DNA of 64,000 bases, taken from contig NZ_RJOB01000005.1 of NCBI RefSeq assembly GCF_003943935.1, positions 1 through 64,000 of the forward strand. The letters run 5' to 3'. The stretch's first letter is position 1; every line of letters starts with the position of its first letter. The notes beneath the pieces were generated by a model. That model made no database searches, was not told where the DNA came from, and saw only the letters and a program-made list of their open reading frames with translations. Shown here piece by piece: positions 33,240 to 43,904 of this stretch. The stretch comes from Streptococcus mitis (GTDB lineage: Bacteria; Bacillota; Bacilli; Lactobacillales; Streptococcaceae). The position numbers and the translations under genes were made by a program.

Positions 33240-35753
33240 ATGGCTAATATTTTAAAAACAATTATCGAAAATGATAAAGGAGAAATCCGTCGTCTGGAAA
33301 AGATGGCCGATAAGGTTTTCAAATACGAAGACCAAATGGCTGCTTTGACTGACGACCAACTAAAAGCAAAAACAGTTGAATTTAAAGAACGTTATCAAAA
33401 TGGAGAATCACTGGATTCATTGCTTTATGAAGCTTTTGCGGTTGTCCGTGAAGGTGCCAAACGTGTCCTAGGTCTCTTCCCATATAAGGTTCAGGTTATG
33501 GGGGGAATCGTTCTTCACCATGGTGACGTGCCAGAAATGCGTACAGGGGAAGGGAAAACCTTGACTGCGACCATGCCAGTATACCTCAATGCCCTTTCAG
33601 GTAAAGGGGTTCACGTAGTTACGGTCAATGAATACCTGTCAGAACGTGATGCGACTGAGATGGGTGAATTGTACTCATGGCTTGGCTTGTCAGTAGGGAT
33701 TAACTTGGCTGCCAAATCTCCAATGGAGAAAAAAGAAGCCTATGAGTGTGATATTACTTACTCAACCAACTCAGAAATCGGATTTGATTACCTACGTGAT
33801 AACATGGTCGTTCGCGCTGAAAACATGGTACAACGTCCGCTTAACTATGCCTTGGTCGATGAGGTTGACTCTATCTTGATTGACGAGGCTCGTACACCTT
33901 TGATCGTATCAGGTGCTAACGCAGTTGAAACCAGTCAGCTCTACCATATGGCAGACCACTATGTGAAATCTTTGGACAAAGACGACTACATCATCGATGT
34001 GCAGTCTAAGACTATTGGTTTGTCTGATTCAGGGATTGACAAGGCTGAAAGCTACTTCAAACTTGAAAATCTCTATGATATCGAAAACGTAGCTCTGACT
34101 CACTTTATTGATAACGCCCTTCGTGCCAACTACATCATGCTTCTCGATATTGACTATGTGGTGAGCGAAGAGCAAGAAATTCTGATCGTCGACCAATTTA
34201 CGGGTCGTACTATGGAAGGTCGTCGTTATTCTGATGGCTTGCACCAAGCCATTGAAGCCAAAGAAGGTGTGCCAATCCAGGATGAAACCAAGACATCTGC
34301 CTCAATCACTTACCAAAACCTCTTCCGTATGTACAAGAAATTGTCTGGTATGACGGGTACAGGTAAGACTGAGGAGGAAGAATTCCGTGAAATTTACAAC
34401 ATTCGTGTTATTCCAATCCCAACAAACCGTCCTGTTCAACGTATTGACCATCCAGACCTACTTTTTGCTAGCATTGAAGCTAAGTTTAAAGCGGTTGTTG
34501 AAGACGTTAAGGCTCGTTACCAAAAAGGTCAGCCTATCTTGGTTGGTACAGTAGCGGTTGAAACTAGTGACTATATTTCTAAGAAATTGGTTGCAGCTGG
34601 TGTTCCTCACGAAGTCTTGAATGCCAAAAACCACTATAAAGAAGCCCAAATTATCATGAATGCTGGTCAACGTGGTGCTGTTACCATCGCAACCAACATG
34701 GCTGGTCGTGGTACTGATATCAAGCTTGGTGAAGGGGTTCGCGAATTAGGTGGACTTTGTGTGATTGGTACAGAACGTCATGAAAGCCGTCGTATTGATA
34801 ACCAGCTTCGTGGACGTTCAGGTCGTCAAGGAGACCCAGGTGAGTCACAATTCTACCTATCTCTTGAAGATGACTTGATGAAACGTTTTGGTTCTGAACG
34901 CTTGAAGGGAATCTTTGAACGTCTCAACATGTCTGAAGAGGCTATTGAGTCTCGTATGTTGACACGTCAGGTTGAAGCAGCGCAAAAACGTGTCGAAGGA
35001 AATAACTACGATACCCGTAAACAAGTCCTTCAATACGATGATGTCATGCGTGAACAACGTGAGATTATCTATGCTCAACGTTACGACGTTATCACTGCAG
35101 ATCGTGACTTGGCCCCTGAAATTCACTCTATGATCAAACGCACGATTGGTCGTGTCGTCGATGGTCATGCGCGTGCCAAACAAGATGAAAAACTAGAGGC
35201 AATTTTGAACTTTGCTAAGTACAACTTGCTTCCTGAAGATTCTATTTCTGTTGAAGACTTGTCAGGCTTGTCTGATAAGGCTATTAAGGAAGAACTCTTC
35301 CAACGTGCCTTGCAAGTTTACGATAGTCAGGTTTCAAAACTACGCGATGAAGAAGCAGTTAAAGAATTCCAAAAAGTCTTGATTCTACGAGTGGTGGATA
35401 ACAAGTGGACAGATCATATCGATGCCCTTGATCAATTGCGTAACGCGGTTGGACTTCGTGGCTATGCTCAGAACAACCCTGTTGTTGAGTATCAGGCAGA
35501 AGGTTTCCGTATGTTTAATGACATGATTGGTTCGATTGAGTTTGATGTGACACGCTTGATGATGAAAGCCCAAATTCATGAACAAGAAAGACCACAAGCA
35601 GAACACCATATCAGTACAACAGCGACTCGTAATATCGCTGCCCACCAAGCAAATATGCCAGAAGATTTGGATTTGAGCCAGATTGGACGGAATGAACTTT
35701 GCCCATGTGGTTCTGGTAAGAAGTTTAAAAACTGTCACGGAAAAAGACAATAA
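33240..35753 (+). CDS. secA: Preprotein translocase ATPase SecA
   Basis: A protein of 837 residues, full length. Motifs include Walker [11 protein letters not shown] (about 100-109), the DEAD-like [14 protein letters not shown], helicase motifs GTVAVETS and [13 protein letters not shown], and the C-terminal zinc-binding [14 protein letters not shown] tail that contacts SecB or the ribosome and lipids. Motor of the Sec pathway at the membrane. Single gene with its own promoter (TGC-TAAAAT just upstream) and a terminator-like dyad after it. No accessory secA2 is seen. Confidence 0.98.
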   Translation: MANILKTIIENDKGEIRRLEKMADKVFKYEDQMAALTDDQLKAKTVEFKERYQNGESLDSLLYEAFAVVREGAKRVLGLFPYKVQVMGGIVLHHGDVPEMRTGEGKTLTATMPVYLNALSGKGVHVVTVNEYLSERDATEMGELYSWLGLSVGINLAAKSPMEKKEAYECDITYSTNSEIGFDYLRDNMVVRAENMVQRPLNYALVDEVDSILIDEARTPLIVSGANAVETSQLYHMADHYVKSLDKDDYIIDVQSKTIGLSDSGIDKAESYFKLENLYDIENVALTHFIDNALRANYIMLLDIDYVVSEEQEILIVDQFTGRTMEGRRYSDGLHQAIEAKEGVPIQDETKTSASITYQNLFRMYKKLSGMTGTGKTEEEEFREIYNIRVIPIPTNRPVQRIDHPDLLFASIEAKFKAVVEDVKARYQKGQPILVGTVAVETSDYISKKLVAAGVPHEVLNAKNHYKEAQIIMNAGQRGAVTIATNMAGRGTDIKLGEGVRELGGLCVIGTERHESRRIDNQLRGRSGRQGDPGESQFYLSLEDDLMKRFGSERLKGIFERLNMSEEAIESRMLTRQVEAAQKRVEGNNYDTRKQVLQYDDVMREQREIIYAQRYDVITADRDLAPEIHSMIKRTIGRVVDGHARAKQDEKLEAILNFAKYNLLPEDSISVEDLSGLSDKAIKEELFQRALQVYDSQVSKLRDEEAVKEFQKVLILRVVDNKWTDHIDALDQLRNAVGLRGYAQNNPVVEYQAEGFRMFNDMIGSIEFDVTRLMMKAQIHEQERPQAEHHISTTATRNIAAHQANMPEDLDLSQIGRNELCPCGSGKKFKNCHGKRQ

Positions 35754-35771
35754 AATGAGATAGTTTAGAGG

Positions 35772-35817
35772 CGGATACCTTGTGAAAAGTAAATTTTTAC
35801 CTGGTATCCGTTTGCTT
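35772..35817 (+). terminator. Terminator-like dyad after secA
   Basis: CGGATACC / GGTATCCG arms 24 bp apart, followed by TTTGCTTT. It may also serve as a leader hairpin for the first DAHP synthase gene. Confidence 0.55.
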
Positions 35818-35833
35818 TATAAGGAGATGAGTT

Positions 35834-36865
35834 ATGGTATTTACAGCAAAAAGTCCTAAAATTAATATTGAAGAAGTTCGTGCCTTATCAAAATTGGAAG
35901 GCCAAGCTTTGGAGAGAAAATCACAGCGCGATCAAGAGCTAGAAGCCATTATACGTGGAGAAGACCAGAGGATTCTCTTGGTAATCGGGCCATGCTCATC
36001 TGACAATGAAGAAGCTGTTCTTGAGTACGCTAAGCGTTTGGCAGTCCTACAAGAAGAAGTAGCAGACCGTATCTTTATGGTTATGCGTGTTTATACTGCC
36101 AAACCCCGTACCAACGGAGATGGTTATAAGGGCTTGATTCACCAGCCTAATGCGACAGAAGCGCCTAGTCTCATCAACGGAATCAAAGCCGTGCGCCATC
36201 TTCACTATCGTGTCATCACGGAAACAGGTATGACGACAGCTGACGAAATGCTTTATCCTGAAAACCTTCCGCTTGTAGATAATTTGATTTCTTACATGGC
36301 GGTTGGTGCTCGTTCGGTTGAAGACCAGCAACACCGCTTTGTGGCTAGTGGAGCAGATTTTGCGACTGGGTTTAAAAATCCAACCTCTGGAAATCTCAAT
36401 GTCATGTTTAATGGGATTTATGCTGCTCAAAACAAACAAAGTTTCCTTTTCCTAGGAAAAGAAGTGGAAACAACTGGAAACCCGCTTTCGCATGCCATTC
36501 TTCGTGGAGCGATTAATGAGTATGGGAAGAATATTCCCAACTACTATTATGACAATTTGATGGATACCATTGCCCAATATGAGAAAATGGGCTTGGAAAA
36601 TCCCTTTATCATTGTGGATACCAATCATGACAACTCTGGTAAGCAATATATGGACCAGATTCGAATTGTCCGCCAGACCTTAATTAATCGTGATTGGAAT
36701 GAAAAAATCAAGCAGTACGTTCGTGGCTTTATGATTGAGTCTTATCTAGAAGACGGCCGTCAAAACGAACCAGAAGTATTTGGCAAGTCGATCACAGACC
36801 CTTGCCTTGGCTGGGAAAATACGGAAGCCCTTGTCAGAGAAATCTACCAAACGCTAGGAGAATAA
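35834..36865 (+). CDS. aroG: 3-deoxy-7-phosphoheptulonate synthase (type I DAHP synthase), first copy
   Basis: A protein of 343 residues of the type I alpha (E. coli AroF/G/H-like) family, with [43 protein letters not shown] and [20 protein letters not shown] motifs that bind phosphoenolpyruvate and metal. It catalyses the first step of the shikimate pathway. The N-terminal helices needed for feedback inhibition are present. The second copy follows after one base, so the two are made together. Whether the enzymes differ in amino-acid inhibition cannot be told from sequence. The gene symbol is a guess among aroF/G/H. Confidence 0.9.
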   Translation: MVFTAKSPKINIEEVRALSKLEGQALERKSQRDQELEAIIRGEDQRILLVIGPCSSDNEEAVLEYAKRLAVLQEEVADRIFMVMRVYTAKPRTNGDGYKGLIHQPNATEAPSLINGIKAVRHLHYRVITETGMTTADEMLYPENLPLVDNLISYMAVGARSVEDQQHRFVASGADFATGFKNPTSGNLNVMFNGIYAAQNKQSFLFLGKEVETTGNPLSHAILRGAINEYGKNIPNYYYDNLMDTIAQYEKMGLENPFIIVDTNHDNSGKQYMDQIRIVRQTLINRDWNEKIKQYVRGFMIESYLEDGRQNEPEVFGKSITDPCLGWENTEALVREIYQTLGE

Positions 36866-36866
36866 G

Positions 36867-37898
36867 ATGGCATTTATTGAAAAAGGTCAAGAAATCGATA
36901 TTGAAGCAATCAAGGCAGAAACCCAATTGTCTGCGGAAGCATTGCGCCTAAAGGAGCGCCGTGACAGAGAATTGGCAGACATTATTTCAGGGGAAGATGA
37001 CCGTATCCTTTTGGTGATTGGTCCGTGCTCTTCTGACAATGAAGAGGCTGTCTTGGAATATGCCCGCCGTTTATCTGCCTTGCAAAAGAAGGTGTCGGAC
37101 AAGATTTTCATGGTTATGCGTGTTTATACTGCTAAACCTCGTACCAATGGAGATGGTTATAAGGGTTTGGTTCACCAGCCTGATACATCAAAGGCTCCGA
37201 GTCTGATTAACGGTTTGCAGGCTGTTCGCCAGTTGCACTACCGCGTGATTACAGAGATTGGTTTGACAACGGCAGACGAGATGCTTTATCCGTCAAATTT
37301 GGTCTTGGTAGATGATTTGGTCAGCTACCATGCTGTGGGAGCTCGTTCTGTGGAAGACCAAGAGCACCGCTTTGTGGCTTCAGGAATTGATGCACCAGTG
37401 GGGATGAAAAATCCAACCTCAGGAAATCTTGGGGTTATGTTTAACGGTATTTATGCTGCTCAAAACAAACAAACATTCCTCTTCCATGGCCAAGAAGTTG
37501 AGACTTCAGGTAATCCTTTGGCCCACGTCATCCTTCGTGGCGCAGTTAATGAATATGGGAAAAATGAGCCTAACTTTTACTATGAAACCTTGCTAAATGC
37601 CATTGAGCGCTATGAAGTCATGGGACTTGAAAATCCCTTTATCCTCATTGATACTAACCATGATAACTCAGGCAAGCAATATATGGAACAGATTCGAATT
37701 GTTCGCCAGACCTTGCAAAATCGTGATTGGAACGAGAAAATCAAAAAGACAGTTCGAGGCTTTATGATTGAATCTTACCTAGCAGATGGTCGACAAAATC
37801 AACCAGAGGTCTTTGGTTGTTCCATTACCGATCCTTGCCTAGGTTGGGAGAACACAGAGGCCTTGGTAGAAGAAATCTATGCTACCTTGACAAAATAA
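36867..37898 (+). CDS. aroF: 3-deoxy-7-phosphoheptulonate synthase (type I DAHP synthase), second copy
   Basis: A protein of 343 residues, the same length as the previous gene and close to it throughout, with the same active-site motifs ([46 protein letters not shown]). The main differences are at the N-terminus, where feedback inhibitors bind, which fits two isoforms regulated by different aromatic amino acids. The start ATG is one base after the previous stop. AcpS and alr follow. The gene symbol is a guess. Confidence 0.9.
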   Translation: MAFIEKGQEIDIEAIKAETQLSAEALRLKERRDRELADIISGEDDRILLVIGPCSSDNEEAVLEYARRLSALQKKVSDKIFMVMRVYTAKPRTNGDGYKGLVHQPDTSKAPSLINGLQAVRQLHYRVITEIGLTTADEMLYPSNLVLVDDLVSYHAVGARSVEDQEHRFVASGIDAPVGMKNPTSGNLGVMFNGIYAAQNKQTFLFHGQEVETSGNPLAHVILRGAVNEYGKNEPNFYYETLLNAIERYEVMGLENPFILIDTNHDNSGKQYMEQIRIVRQTLQNRDWNEKIKKTVRGFMIESYLADGRQNQPEVFGCSITDPCLGWENTEALVEEIYATLTK

Positions 37899-37942
37899 GT
37901 GAAAAGGATGGAGTTGGGGGATCTCAACTCCTTTTGATGAGA

Positions 37943-38305
37943 ATGATAGTTGGACACGGAATTGACATCGAAGAATTGGCTTCGATAGAAAGCGCAGTTA
38001 CACGACATGAAGGTTTTGCCAAGCGCGTGCTGACCGCTAAGGAAATGGAGCGCTTCACCAGTCTCAAAGGACGCAGGCAAATAGAATATTTAGCTGGTCG
38101 CTGGTCGGCTAAGGAGGCTTTTTCCAAGGCTATGGGAACTGGTATTGGCAAGCTCGGTTTGCAGAATTTAGAAGTTTTGAACAATGAGCGCGGGGCGCCT
38201 TATTTTAGTCAGTCACCATTTTCAGGAAAGATTTGGCTGTCTATCAGCCATACAGATCAGTTCGTGACAGCCAGTGTCATTTTGGAGGAAAATCATGAAA
38301 GCTAG
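37943..38305 (+). CDS. acpS: Holo-[acyl-carrier-protein] synthase
   Basis: A protein of 120 residues from ATG 37943 ([20 protein letters not shown]), chosen to match the known family start; a Met two codons earlier is possible. The motif GIDIEE and the Mg2+-binding [17 protein letters not shown] mark the phosphopantetheinyl transferase that activates acyl carrier protein with coenzyme A. It overlaps the start of alr by 11 bp, a conserved pairing in streptococci. Confidence 0.97.
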   Translation: MIVGHGIDIEELASIESAVTRHEGFAKRVLTAKEMERFTSLKGRRQIEYLAGRWSAKEAFSKAMGTGIGKLGLQNLEVLNNERGAPYFSQSPFSGKIWLSISHTDQFVTASVILEENHES

Positions 38306-39398
38306 TCCACATAGACCAACCAAGGCTCTGATTCATCTGGGAGCTATTCGACAAAATATTCAGCAAATGGGGGCTCATATCCCTCAAGGAACGCTCAAGT
38401 GGGCTGTGGTCAAGGCCAATGCCTATGGACATGGGGCTGTTGCCGTTGCCAAGGCAATTCAAGATGATGTTGATGGCTTTTGCGTTTCCAATATCGATGA
38501 AGCCATTGAACTCAGACAGGCTGGACTCAGCAAGCGAATCCTTATTTTAGGAGTTTCTGAAATCGAAGCTGTTTCTCTAGCTAAAGAATACGACATCATC
38601 GTGACTGTGGCTGGGCTGGAGTGGATCCAAGCACTCTTAGTTAAGGAAGCTGATTTAGCTGGTTTGACAGTCCACCTCAAGATTGATTCAGGAATGGGAC
38701 GGATTGGTTTTAGAGAAGCAAGCGAGGCTGAGCAGGCTCAAGATTTGCTCAAGCAAAAGGGTGCGTTTGTTGAAGGGATTTTTACCCACTTTGCTACTGC
38801 GGACGAAGAATCAGATTCTTATTTTAATACCCAGTTAGAACAATTTAAAGCTATTTTGGCCAGTATGAAGGAAGGTACAAGACTGGTTCACGCAAGTAAT
38901 TCGGCAACGACTCTTTGGCATGCAGATACCATTTTTAACGCAGTTCGTATGGGAGATGCCATGTATGGTTTAAACCCAAGCGGAGATGTCTTGAACTTGC
39001 CTTATGACTTGACTCCAGCCTTGACCTTGGAGTCTGCTCTGGTTCATGTCAAGACAGTTCCAGCTGGAGCTTGCATGGGCTATGGAGCAACTTATCAAGC
39101 GGATAGCGAGCAAGTCATCGCGACCGTGCCAATCGGCTATGCGGATGGTTGGACACGAGACCTGCAGAATTTTTCTGTCTTGGTAGATGGGCAAGCCTGC
39201 CCAATCGTCGGACGAGTTTCTATGGACCAAATCACCATTCGTCTGCCTAAGCTTTATCCCTTAGGAACAAAGGTAACCTTAATTGGTTCTAATGGGGGCA
39301 AGGAGATCACAGCTACTCAGGTAGCGACCTACCGTGGAACCATTAACTACGAGGTGCTTTGTCTCCTCAGCGACCGCATTCCGAGAGAATATGATTAG
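38295..39398 (+). CDS. alr: Alanine racemase
   Basis: A protein of 367 residues from ATG 38295 ([18 protein letters not shown]). The pyridoxal phosphate lysine is in [14 protein letters not shown] (about residue 40) and the second catalytic base, Tyr, is in CMGYGATYQ. It supplies D-alanine for peptidoglycan and teichoic acid. The start lies inside the end of acpS. RecG follows after 18 bp with aaaggagtgg as ribosome site. Confidence 0.97.
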   Translation: MKASPHRPTKALIHLGAIRQNIQQMGAHIPQGTLKWAVVKANAYGHGAVAVAKAIQDDVDGFCVSNIDEAIELRQAGLSKRILILGVSEIEAVSLAKEYDIIVTVAGLEWIQALLVKEADLAGLTVHLKIDSGMGRIGFREASEAEQAQDLLKQKGAFVEGIFTHFATADEESDSYFNTQLEQFKAILASMKEGTRLVHASNSATTLWHADTIFNAVRMGDAMYGLNPSGDVLNLPYDLTPALTLESALVHVKTVPAGACMGYGATYQADSEQVIATVPIGYADGWTRDLQNFSVLVDGQACPIVGRVSMDQITIRLPKLYPLGTKVTLIGSNGGKEITATQVATYRGTINYEVLCLLSDRIPREYD

Positions 39399-39416
39399 CA
39401 AAGAAAGGAGTGGAGC

Positions 39417-41432
39417 ATGAATCTACATCAACCCTTGCATGTCTTACCTGGTGTGGGACCAAAGTCAGCAGAAAAATACGCCAAACTAGGAATTGAAAAC
39501 TTGCAAGACCTCTTGCTCTACTTTCCTTTCCGTTATGAAGACTTTAAGACTAAGCAGGTGCTGGATCTGGAAGACGGGGAAAAGGCAGTTCTGTCTGGAC
39601 AAGTCGTGACTCCTGCCAGTGTTCAGTATTATGGTTTCAAACGCAATCGCCTGCGCTTTAGTCTTAAACAGGGAGAAGTCGTTTTTGCGGTGAATTTCTT
39701 TAACCAGCCCTATCTAGCTGATAAGATAGAGTTGGGAGCAACCCTTGCTGTCTTTGGAAAATGGGACCGCGCCAAGGCTAGTCTGACTGGAATGAAGGTT
39801 CTGGCTCAGGTGGAAGATGACCTCCAGCCTGTCTATCGTCTGGCTCAGGGAATCAGTCAAGCCAGTTTGGTAAAGGTCATTAAGACAGCCTTTGATCAGG
39901 GACTGGACCTCTTGATTGAGGAAAATCTTCCCCAGTCTTTACTGGATAAATACAAACTTATGTCCCGTTGTCAGGCCGTTCGTGCTATGCATTTTCCAAA
40001 GGATTTGGCAGAATACAAGCAGTCCCTTCGCCGTATCAAGTTTGAGGAACTCTTTTATTTTCAAATGCAGTTACAGACGCTCAAATCTGAAAATAGAGTT
40101 CAGGGAAGCGGTCTGGTTCTGAATTGGTCTCAGGAAAAAGTGACAACAGTCAAGGAAAGCCTACCTTTTGCCCTGACTCCAGCCCAGGAAAAGAGTTTGC
40201 AGGAAATTTTGACAGACATGAAGTCGGATCACCACATGAATCGTCTCCTGCAAGGGGATGTGGGGAGTGGAAAAACGGTAGTCGCTGGCTTGGCCATGTT
40301 TGCGGCGGTGACAGCTGGCTATCAGGCAGCCCTCATGGTGCCAACAGAGATTCTAGCAGAGCAGCATTTTGAGAGTTTGAAGAGTCTCTTCCCAGCCCTA
40401 AAACTGGCTCTCTTGACAGGTTCCTTGAAGGTTGCAGAAAAAAGAGAAGTCTTGGAGACCCTTGTCAAGGGTGAGGCTGATTTGATTATAGGAACTCACG
40501 CTCTGATACAGGATGGGGTGGAGTATGCTCGTCTTGGTTTGATTATTATCGATGAGCAGCATCGTTTTGGTGTGGGGCAAAGGCGGATTTTACGGGAAAA
40601 AGGCGACAATCCTGACGTTCTCATGATGACGGCAACTCCCATTCCTCGGACGCTAGCCATCACAGCCTTTGGGGATATGGATGTTTCCATTATCGACCAG
40701 ATGCCAGCAGGACGGAAGCCTATTGTGACACGCTGGATCAAGCATGAGCAACTACCACAGGTCTTGACTTGGTTAGAGGGGGAAATCCAAAAAGGTTCCC
40801 AAGCCTATGTCATCTCTCCCTTGATTGAAGAATCAGAAGCTCTGGATTTGAAAAATGCCATTGCCTTATCAGAAGAGTTGACGGCTCATTTTGCAGGCAA
40901 GGCAGAAGTGGCTCTTTTACATGGTAAAATGAAGAGTGACGAAAAAGACCAAATTATGCAGGATTTCAAAGAGAGAAAGACGGATATTCTGGTTTCGACG
41001 ACAGTTATCGAGGTTGGGGTTAACGTTCCCAATGCGACCGTCATGATCATCATGGATGCGGATCGGTTCGGTCTTAGCCAACTTCACCAGCTCAGAGGTC
41101 GTGTCGGTCGGGGAGACAAGCAGTCCTATGCTGTTCTTGTTGCTAATCCTAAGACGGATTCTGGGAAAGACCGCATGCGCATCATGACAGAAACCACCAA
41201 TGGATTTGTCCTTGCGGAGGAAGATTTGAAAATGCGTGGTTCAGGTGAGATTTTTGGAACCAGACAGTCAGGACTTCCAGAATTCCAAGTGGCTGATATT
41301 ATCGAAGATTTTCCGATTTTAGAAGAAGCCAGAAAGGTTGCTAGTTACATTAGTTCGATAGAAGGTTGGCAAGAGGATCCGGAATGGCGCATGATTGCCC
41401 TTCATATGGAAAAGAAAGAACATTTAGATTAA
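39417..41432 (+). CDS. recG: ATP-dependent DNA helicase RecG
   Basis: A protein of 671 residues. The wedge (OB-fold) domain occupies about 1-170, followed by the two helicase domains with Walker A GDVGSGKT, DEQH box IIDEQHRFG, motif III TATPIPRTLA, and motif VI QLRGRVGRG. It remodels stalled forks and Holliday junctions. The stop codon is abutted directly by a BOX element at 41432. Confidence 0.97.
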   Translation: MNLHQPLHVLPGVGPKSAEKYAKLGIENLQDLLLYFPFRYEDFKTKQVLDLEDGEKAVLSGQVVTPASVQYYGFKRNRLRFSLKQGEVVFAVNFFNQPYLADKIELGATLAVFGKWDRAKASLTGMKVLAQVEDDLQPVYRLAQGISQASLVKVIKTAFDQGLDLLIEENLPQSLLDKYKLMSRCQAVRAMHFPKDLAEYKQSLRRIKFEELFYFQMQLQTLKSENRVQGSGLVLNWSQEKVTTVKESLPFALTPAQEKSLQEILTDMKSDHHMNRLLQGDVGSGKTVVAGLAMFAAVTAGYQAALMVPTEILAEQHFESLKSLFPALKLALLTGSLKVAEKREVLETLVKGEADLIIGTHALIQDGVEYARLGLIIIDEQHRFGVGQRRILREKGDNPDVLMMTATPIPRTLAITAFGDMDVSIIDQMPAGRKPIVTRWIKHEQLPQVLTWLEGEIQKGSQAYVISPLIEESEALDLKNAIALSEELTAHFAGKAEVALLHGKMKSDEKDQIMQDFKERKTDILVSTTVIEVGVNVPNATVMIIMDADRFGLSQLHQLRGRVGRGDKQSYAVLVANPKTDSGKDRMRIMTETTNGFVLAEEDLKMRGSGEIFGTRQSGLPEFQVADIIEDFPILEEARKVASYISSIEGWQEDPEWRMIALHMEKKEHLD

Positions 41433-41536
41433 TACTCTTCGAAAATCAAATTTAAACCACGTCAACGTCGCCTTGCCGTACTCAAGTACAGCTTGCGGCT
41501 AGTTTCCTAGTTTGCTCTTTGATTTTCATTGAGTAT
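41432..41536. repeat. BOX element (copy 3)
   Basis: 105 bp, boxA start ATACTCTTCGAAAATCAAAT, internal GTCGCCTTGCCGTACTC and boxC end GATTTTCATTGAGTAT. It overlaps the last base of recG. Confidence 0.9.
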
Positions 41537-41619
41537 AAGCTTTCTCTAAGGAAAACTTAAGCTAGCTTTCAGGTTTGCCCCTTATACTAGAGTCATCAAA
41601 AAGAAACGAGGACTCTCAC

Positions 41620-41682
41620 ATGACAGTAACGATTAAAGTAAATTACCAAACCACTTTCCAAAAGAAAGAAGCAACAAAATAA
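41620..41682 (+). CDS. 20-residue peptide gene
   Basis: A tiny frame MTVTIKVNYQTTFQKKEATK, too short for usual gene calls. It is preceded by aacgagga 8 bp before the ATG (ribosome site), by TATACT (41585-41590) as a possible -10, and followed by a proper terminator (41700-41721). No other gene shares this unit. The peptide is basic (five Lys), has no signal sequence, membrane segment or double-glycine leader. I recall the same peptide being conserved in pneumococcal genomes, but no function. Confidence 0.55.
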   Translation: MTVTIKVNYQTTFQKKEATK

Positions 41683-41699
41683 GATTGAACAGAGAAGAA

Positions 41700-41721
41700 G
41701 GGCAGAAATGCTCTTTTTATT
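41700..41721 (+). terminator. Terminator after the 20-residue peptide gene
   Basis: GGGCA-GAAA-TGCTC stem followed by TTTTTATTTTTA. Confidence 0.7.
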
Positions 41722-41848
41722 TTTATAAAATAATCGGCTATAAATCAAACTTAGTCAAGTGATAAAAAGATATTAGTCTTCCAGTCTATTTACTCTTTGA
41801 CGGAAGCTTGATATAATGACCCCATCTGAATAAGGAGGAGTGAAAAGA

Positions 41849-42331
41849 ATGTTAGAAACAAGAACGATTGCTATCCAAGATAGGTATGGAGAACGCTTCC
41901 AGCATTGTTGGGGTTGCGGCCCAAAGAATGATTTGGGTTTACATTTAAAAACCTATCCAAGTCTGGATGGGGAGCGTTGTATTAGTCGGATAAAGCTTGA
42001 AAATGCTTATACTGGCGGAGTCCCATCAAATGTCTTTGGAGGAATGATAGCGACTATTTTTGATTGCCATGGTACGGCGTCAGCAGCTTGGTTTGCCCAT
42101 CATCAAAAAGGGTTGGAAGTGACGGAAACTACTCTAATAGGACGTTTTATTACTGCACGCTTGGAGATTGACTATCTTAGCCCAACCCCAATTGACGATG
42201 AGATTGTCGTCATTTCTACTCTGGAGGAATTAGGGGAAAGAAAGGCAATTATTTCTATGGGAATGTCAGTGGCGGGTAAAGTCCGTGCAAAATCCAAAAT
42301 GGTAGCAGTAGCTGTGAAGGATCATATGTAA
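41849..42331 (+). CDS. PaaI-like hotdog-fold thioesterase
   Basis: A protein of 160 residues from ATG 41849, after aaggaggagtg. The hotdog fold is shown by the GGVPSNVFGGMIATIFDCHG helix, which contains the catalytic Asp/His region, and the strands ARLEIDYLSPTPIDD and GKVRAKSKMVAVAV. N-terminal CWGCGPKNDLGLHLK is typical of a subgroup that has a small Cys-Gly loop. It probably hydrolyses acyl-CoA esters. Stand-alone gene between BOX copies 3 and 4. Confidence 0.8.
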   Translation: MLETRTIAIQDRYGERFQHCWGCGPKNDLGLHLKTYPSLDGERCISRIKLENAYTGGVPSNVFGGMIATIFDCHGTASAAWFAHHQKGLEVTETTLIGRFITARLEIDYLSPTPIDDEIVVISTLEELGERKAIISMGMSVAGKVRAKSKMVAVAVKDHM

Positions 42332-42407
42332 GACTGAATACTAGAAGTTTAAGATTACCTTCAGATGATAGGTGTGAGGGAGGAAAAGCTAAATTCACTT
42401 TCTATTT

Positions 42408-42557
42408 ATACTCAATGAAAATCAAAGAGCGAACTAGGAAACTAGCCGTAGGTTGCTCAAAGCACTGCTTTGAGGTTGTAGATCAGACTGACCAAGTCAG
42501 TTACATATATAATCCAAGGCGACATTGACGTGGTTTGAAGAGATTTTTGAAGAGTAT
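42408..42557. repeat. BOX element (copy 4), opposite orientation
   Basis: 150 bp that read ATACTCAATGAAAATCAAAG to GAAGAGATTTTTGAAGAGTAT, so it is inverted relative to copies 1-3. It lies between the thioesterase and the esterase genes. Confidence 0.9.
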
Positions 42558-42628
42558 TACCCTTCTTTCTTGCATTGCTTTTCTAGATATGCTACAGTTA
42601 TGGTAGCGATTACAAAAAGGAGCATGCT

Positions 42629-43609
42629 ATGAAAAATCCAGCTTTGTTAGAAGAAATTAAGACTTATAGAGGGCGAGATGAGGTTCCAGAAGACTTTGAT
42701 GCTTTCTGGGATGGGGAAGTGAAAAAAGTTTCAACTCTTCCAGCCTACCAGTTGGAGGAAAGAGATTTCTGCATTCCTCAAGTCAAGTGCTATGAGTTAA
42801 CCTTTAAAGGAACCAATGAAGGAAAGGTCTATGCACGCGTCGTTCTTCCAAAGAGTGAGGAGAAGGTTCCGATAATCTTCCATTTCCATGGTTATATGGG
42901 ACGTGGCTGGGATTGGGCCGACATGCTGGCCTTCACCGTAGCTGGTTACGGTGTTGTTTCCATGGATGTGCGGGGCCAGTCAGGTTACTCGCAAGACGGT
43001 TTGCGTTCTCTTCTTGGAAATACCGTTAAGGGGCATATCATCCGTGGTGCTGTGGAAGGTCGGGATCATCTCTTTTATAAGGATGTCTATCTGGATATTT
43101 ACCAGTTGGTTGAAATTATTGCTAGTCTGCCTCAGGTTGATGAGAAGCGTCTTTCTAGCTATGGTGCCTCACAAGGAGGGGCTCTAGCTCTAGTTGCAGC
43201 AGCGCTTAATCCTCGAATTCAGAAAACAGTTGCCATCTATCCCTTCTTGTCAGACTTTAGACGAGTGCTTGAGATTGGTAATACTAGCGAGGCTTACGAC
43301 GAACTGTTCCGTTATTTCAAGTTCCATGATCCCTTCCATGAAACTGAGGAGGAAATCATTGCTACCCTTGCCTATATCGATGTGAAAAATCTTGCTCATC
43401 GTATCAAGGGTGAGGTCAAGATGATTACGGGCTTGGACGATGATGTTTGCTATCCTATTACCCAGTTTGCGATTTACAACCGTCTGACCTGTGATAAAGC
43501 CTATCGCATCATGCCTGAGTATGCCCACGAAGCCATGAATGTCTTTGTCAATGACCAAGTCTACAACTGGCTATGTGGTAGCGAGATTCCTTTTAAATAT
43601 GTGAAGTGA
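42629..43609 (+). CDS. Acetylxylan esterase / cephalosporin-C deacetylase family hydrolase
   Basis: A protein of 326 residues, an alpha/beta hydrolase of carbohydrate esterase family 7. The nucleophile elbow is SSYGASQGGAL, the acid GLDDDVCYP and the His YAHEAMNVF; the oxyanion region is FHFHGYMGRGWDW. No signal peptide, so it acts inside the cell, removing acetyl groups from imported sugars or oligosaccharides. In pneumococcus I recall the same gene next to the sialidase locus, which would fit deacetylation of O-acetylated sialic acids or other sugars; this is inference. Confidence 0.9.
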   Translation: MKNPALLEEIKTYRGRDEVPEDFDAFWDGEVKKVSTLPAYQLEERDFCIPQVKCYELTFKGTNEGKVYARVVLPKSEEKVPIIFHFHGYMGRGWDWADMLAFTVAGYGVVSMDVRGQSGYSQDGLRSLLGNTVKGHIIRGAVEGRDHLFYKDVYLDIYQLVEIIASLPQVDEKRLSSYGASQGGALALVAAALNPRIQKTVAIYPFLSDFRRVLEIGNTSEAYDELFRYFKFHDPFHETEEEIIATLAYIDVKNLAHRIKGEVKMITGLDDDVCYPITQFAIYNRLTCDKAYRIMPEYAHEAMNVFVNDQVYNWLCGSEIPFKYVK

Positions 43610-43614
43610 TGAAT

Positions 43615-43640
43615 GAGAGAGTCTAGTAGCTCTCTTTTTG
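43615..43640 (+). terminator. Terminator after the esterase gene
   Basis: AGAGAG-TCTAGTAG-CTCTCT stem with T run. Confidence 0.75.
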
Positions 43641-43688
43641 TATAGAGTCTAGTCAGCAAATATTCTAGTTCACATATACTTTGAAATT

Positions 43689-43802
43689 CATACTCTTCGA
43701 AAATCTCTTCAAACCACGTCAGCTTTATCTGCAAGCTCAAAACAGTGTCTTGAGCAGCCTGTGGCTAGCTTCCTAGTTTGCTTTTTGATTTTCATTGAGT
43801 AT
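43689..43802. repeat. BOX element (copy 5)
   Basis: 114 bp from ATACTCTTCGAAAATCTCTT to TTTTGATTTTCATTGAGTAT, with the middle CTCAAAACAGTG. It stands upstream of the surface protease gene. Confidence 0.9.
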
Positions 43803-43898
43803 GAGTTTTTTTCTTGACCTTGGTGTAAAACAATTCATTTTGCTATCTAGTTTGGTATAAGTTCTTTCAATACATTGGAAAGCGTCTGTGAAATGTGT

Positions 43899-43904
43899 TA
43901 TAAT
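43899..43904 (+). promoter_or_regulatory. Extended -10 promoter of the surface protease gene
   Basis: TGT-TATAAT (TG at 43896-43897), about 220 bp upstream of the start codon. That leaves a long AT-rich untranslated leader (43,911-44,122) in which I see no clear structure. Confidence 0.55.
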
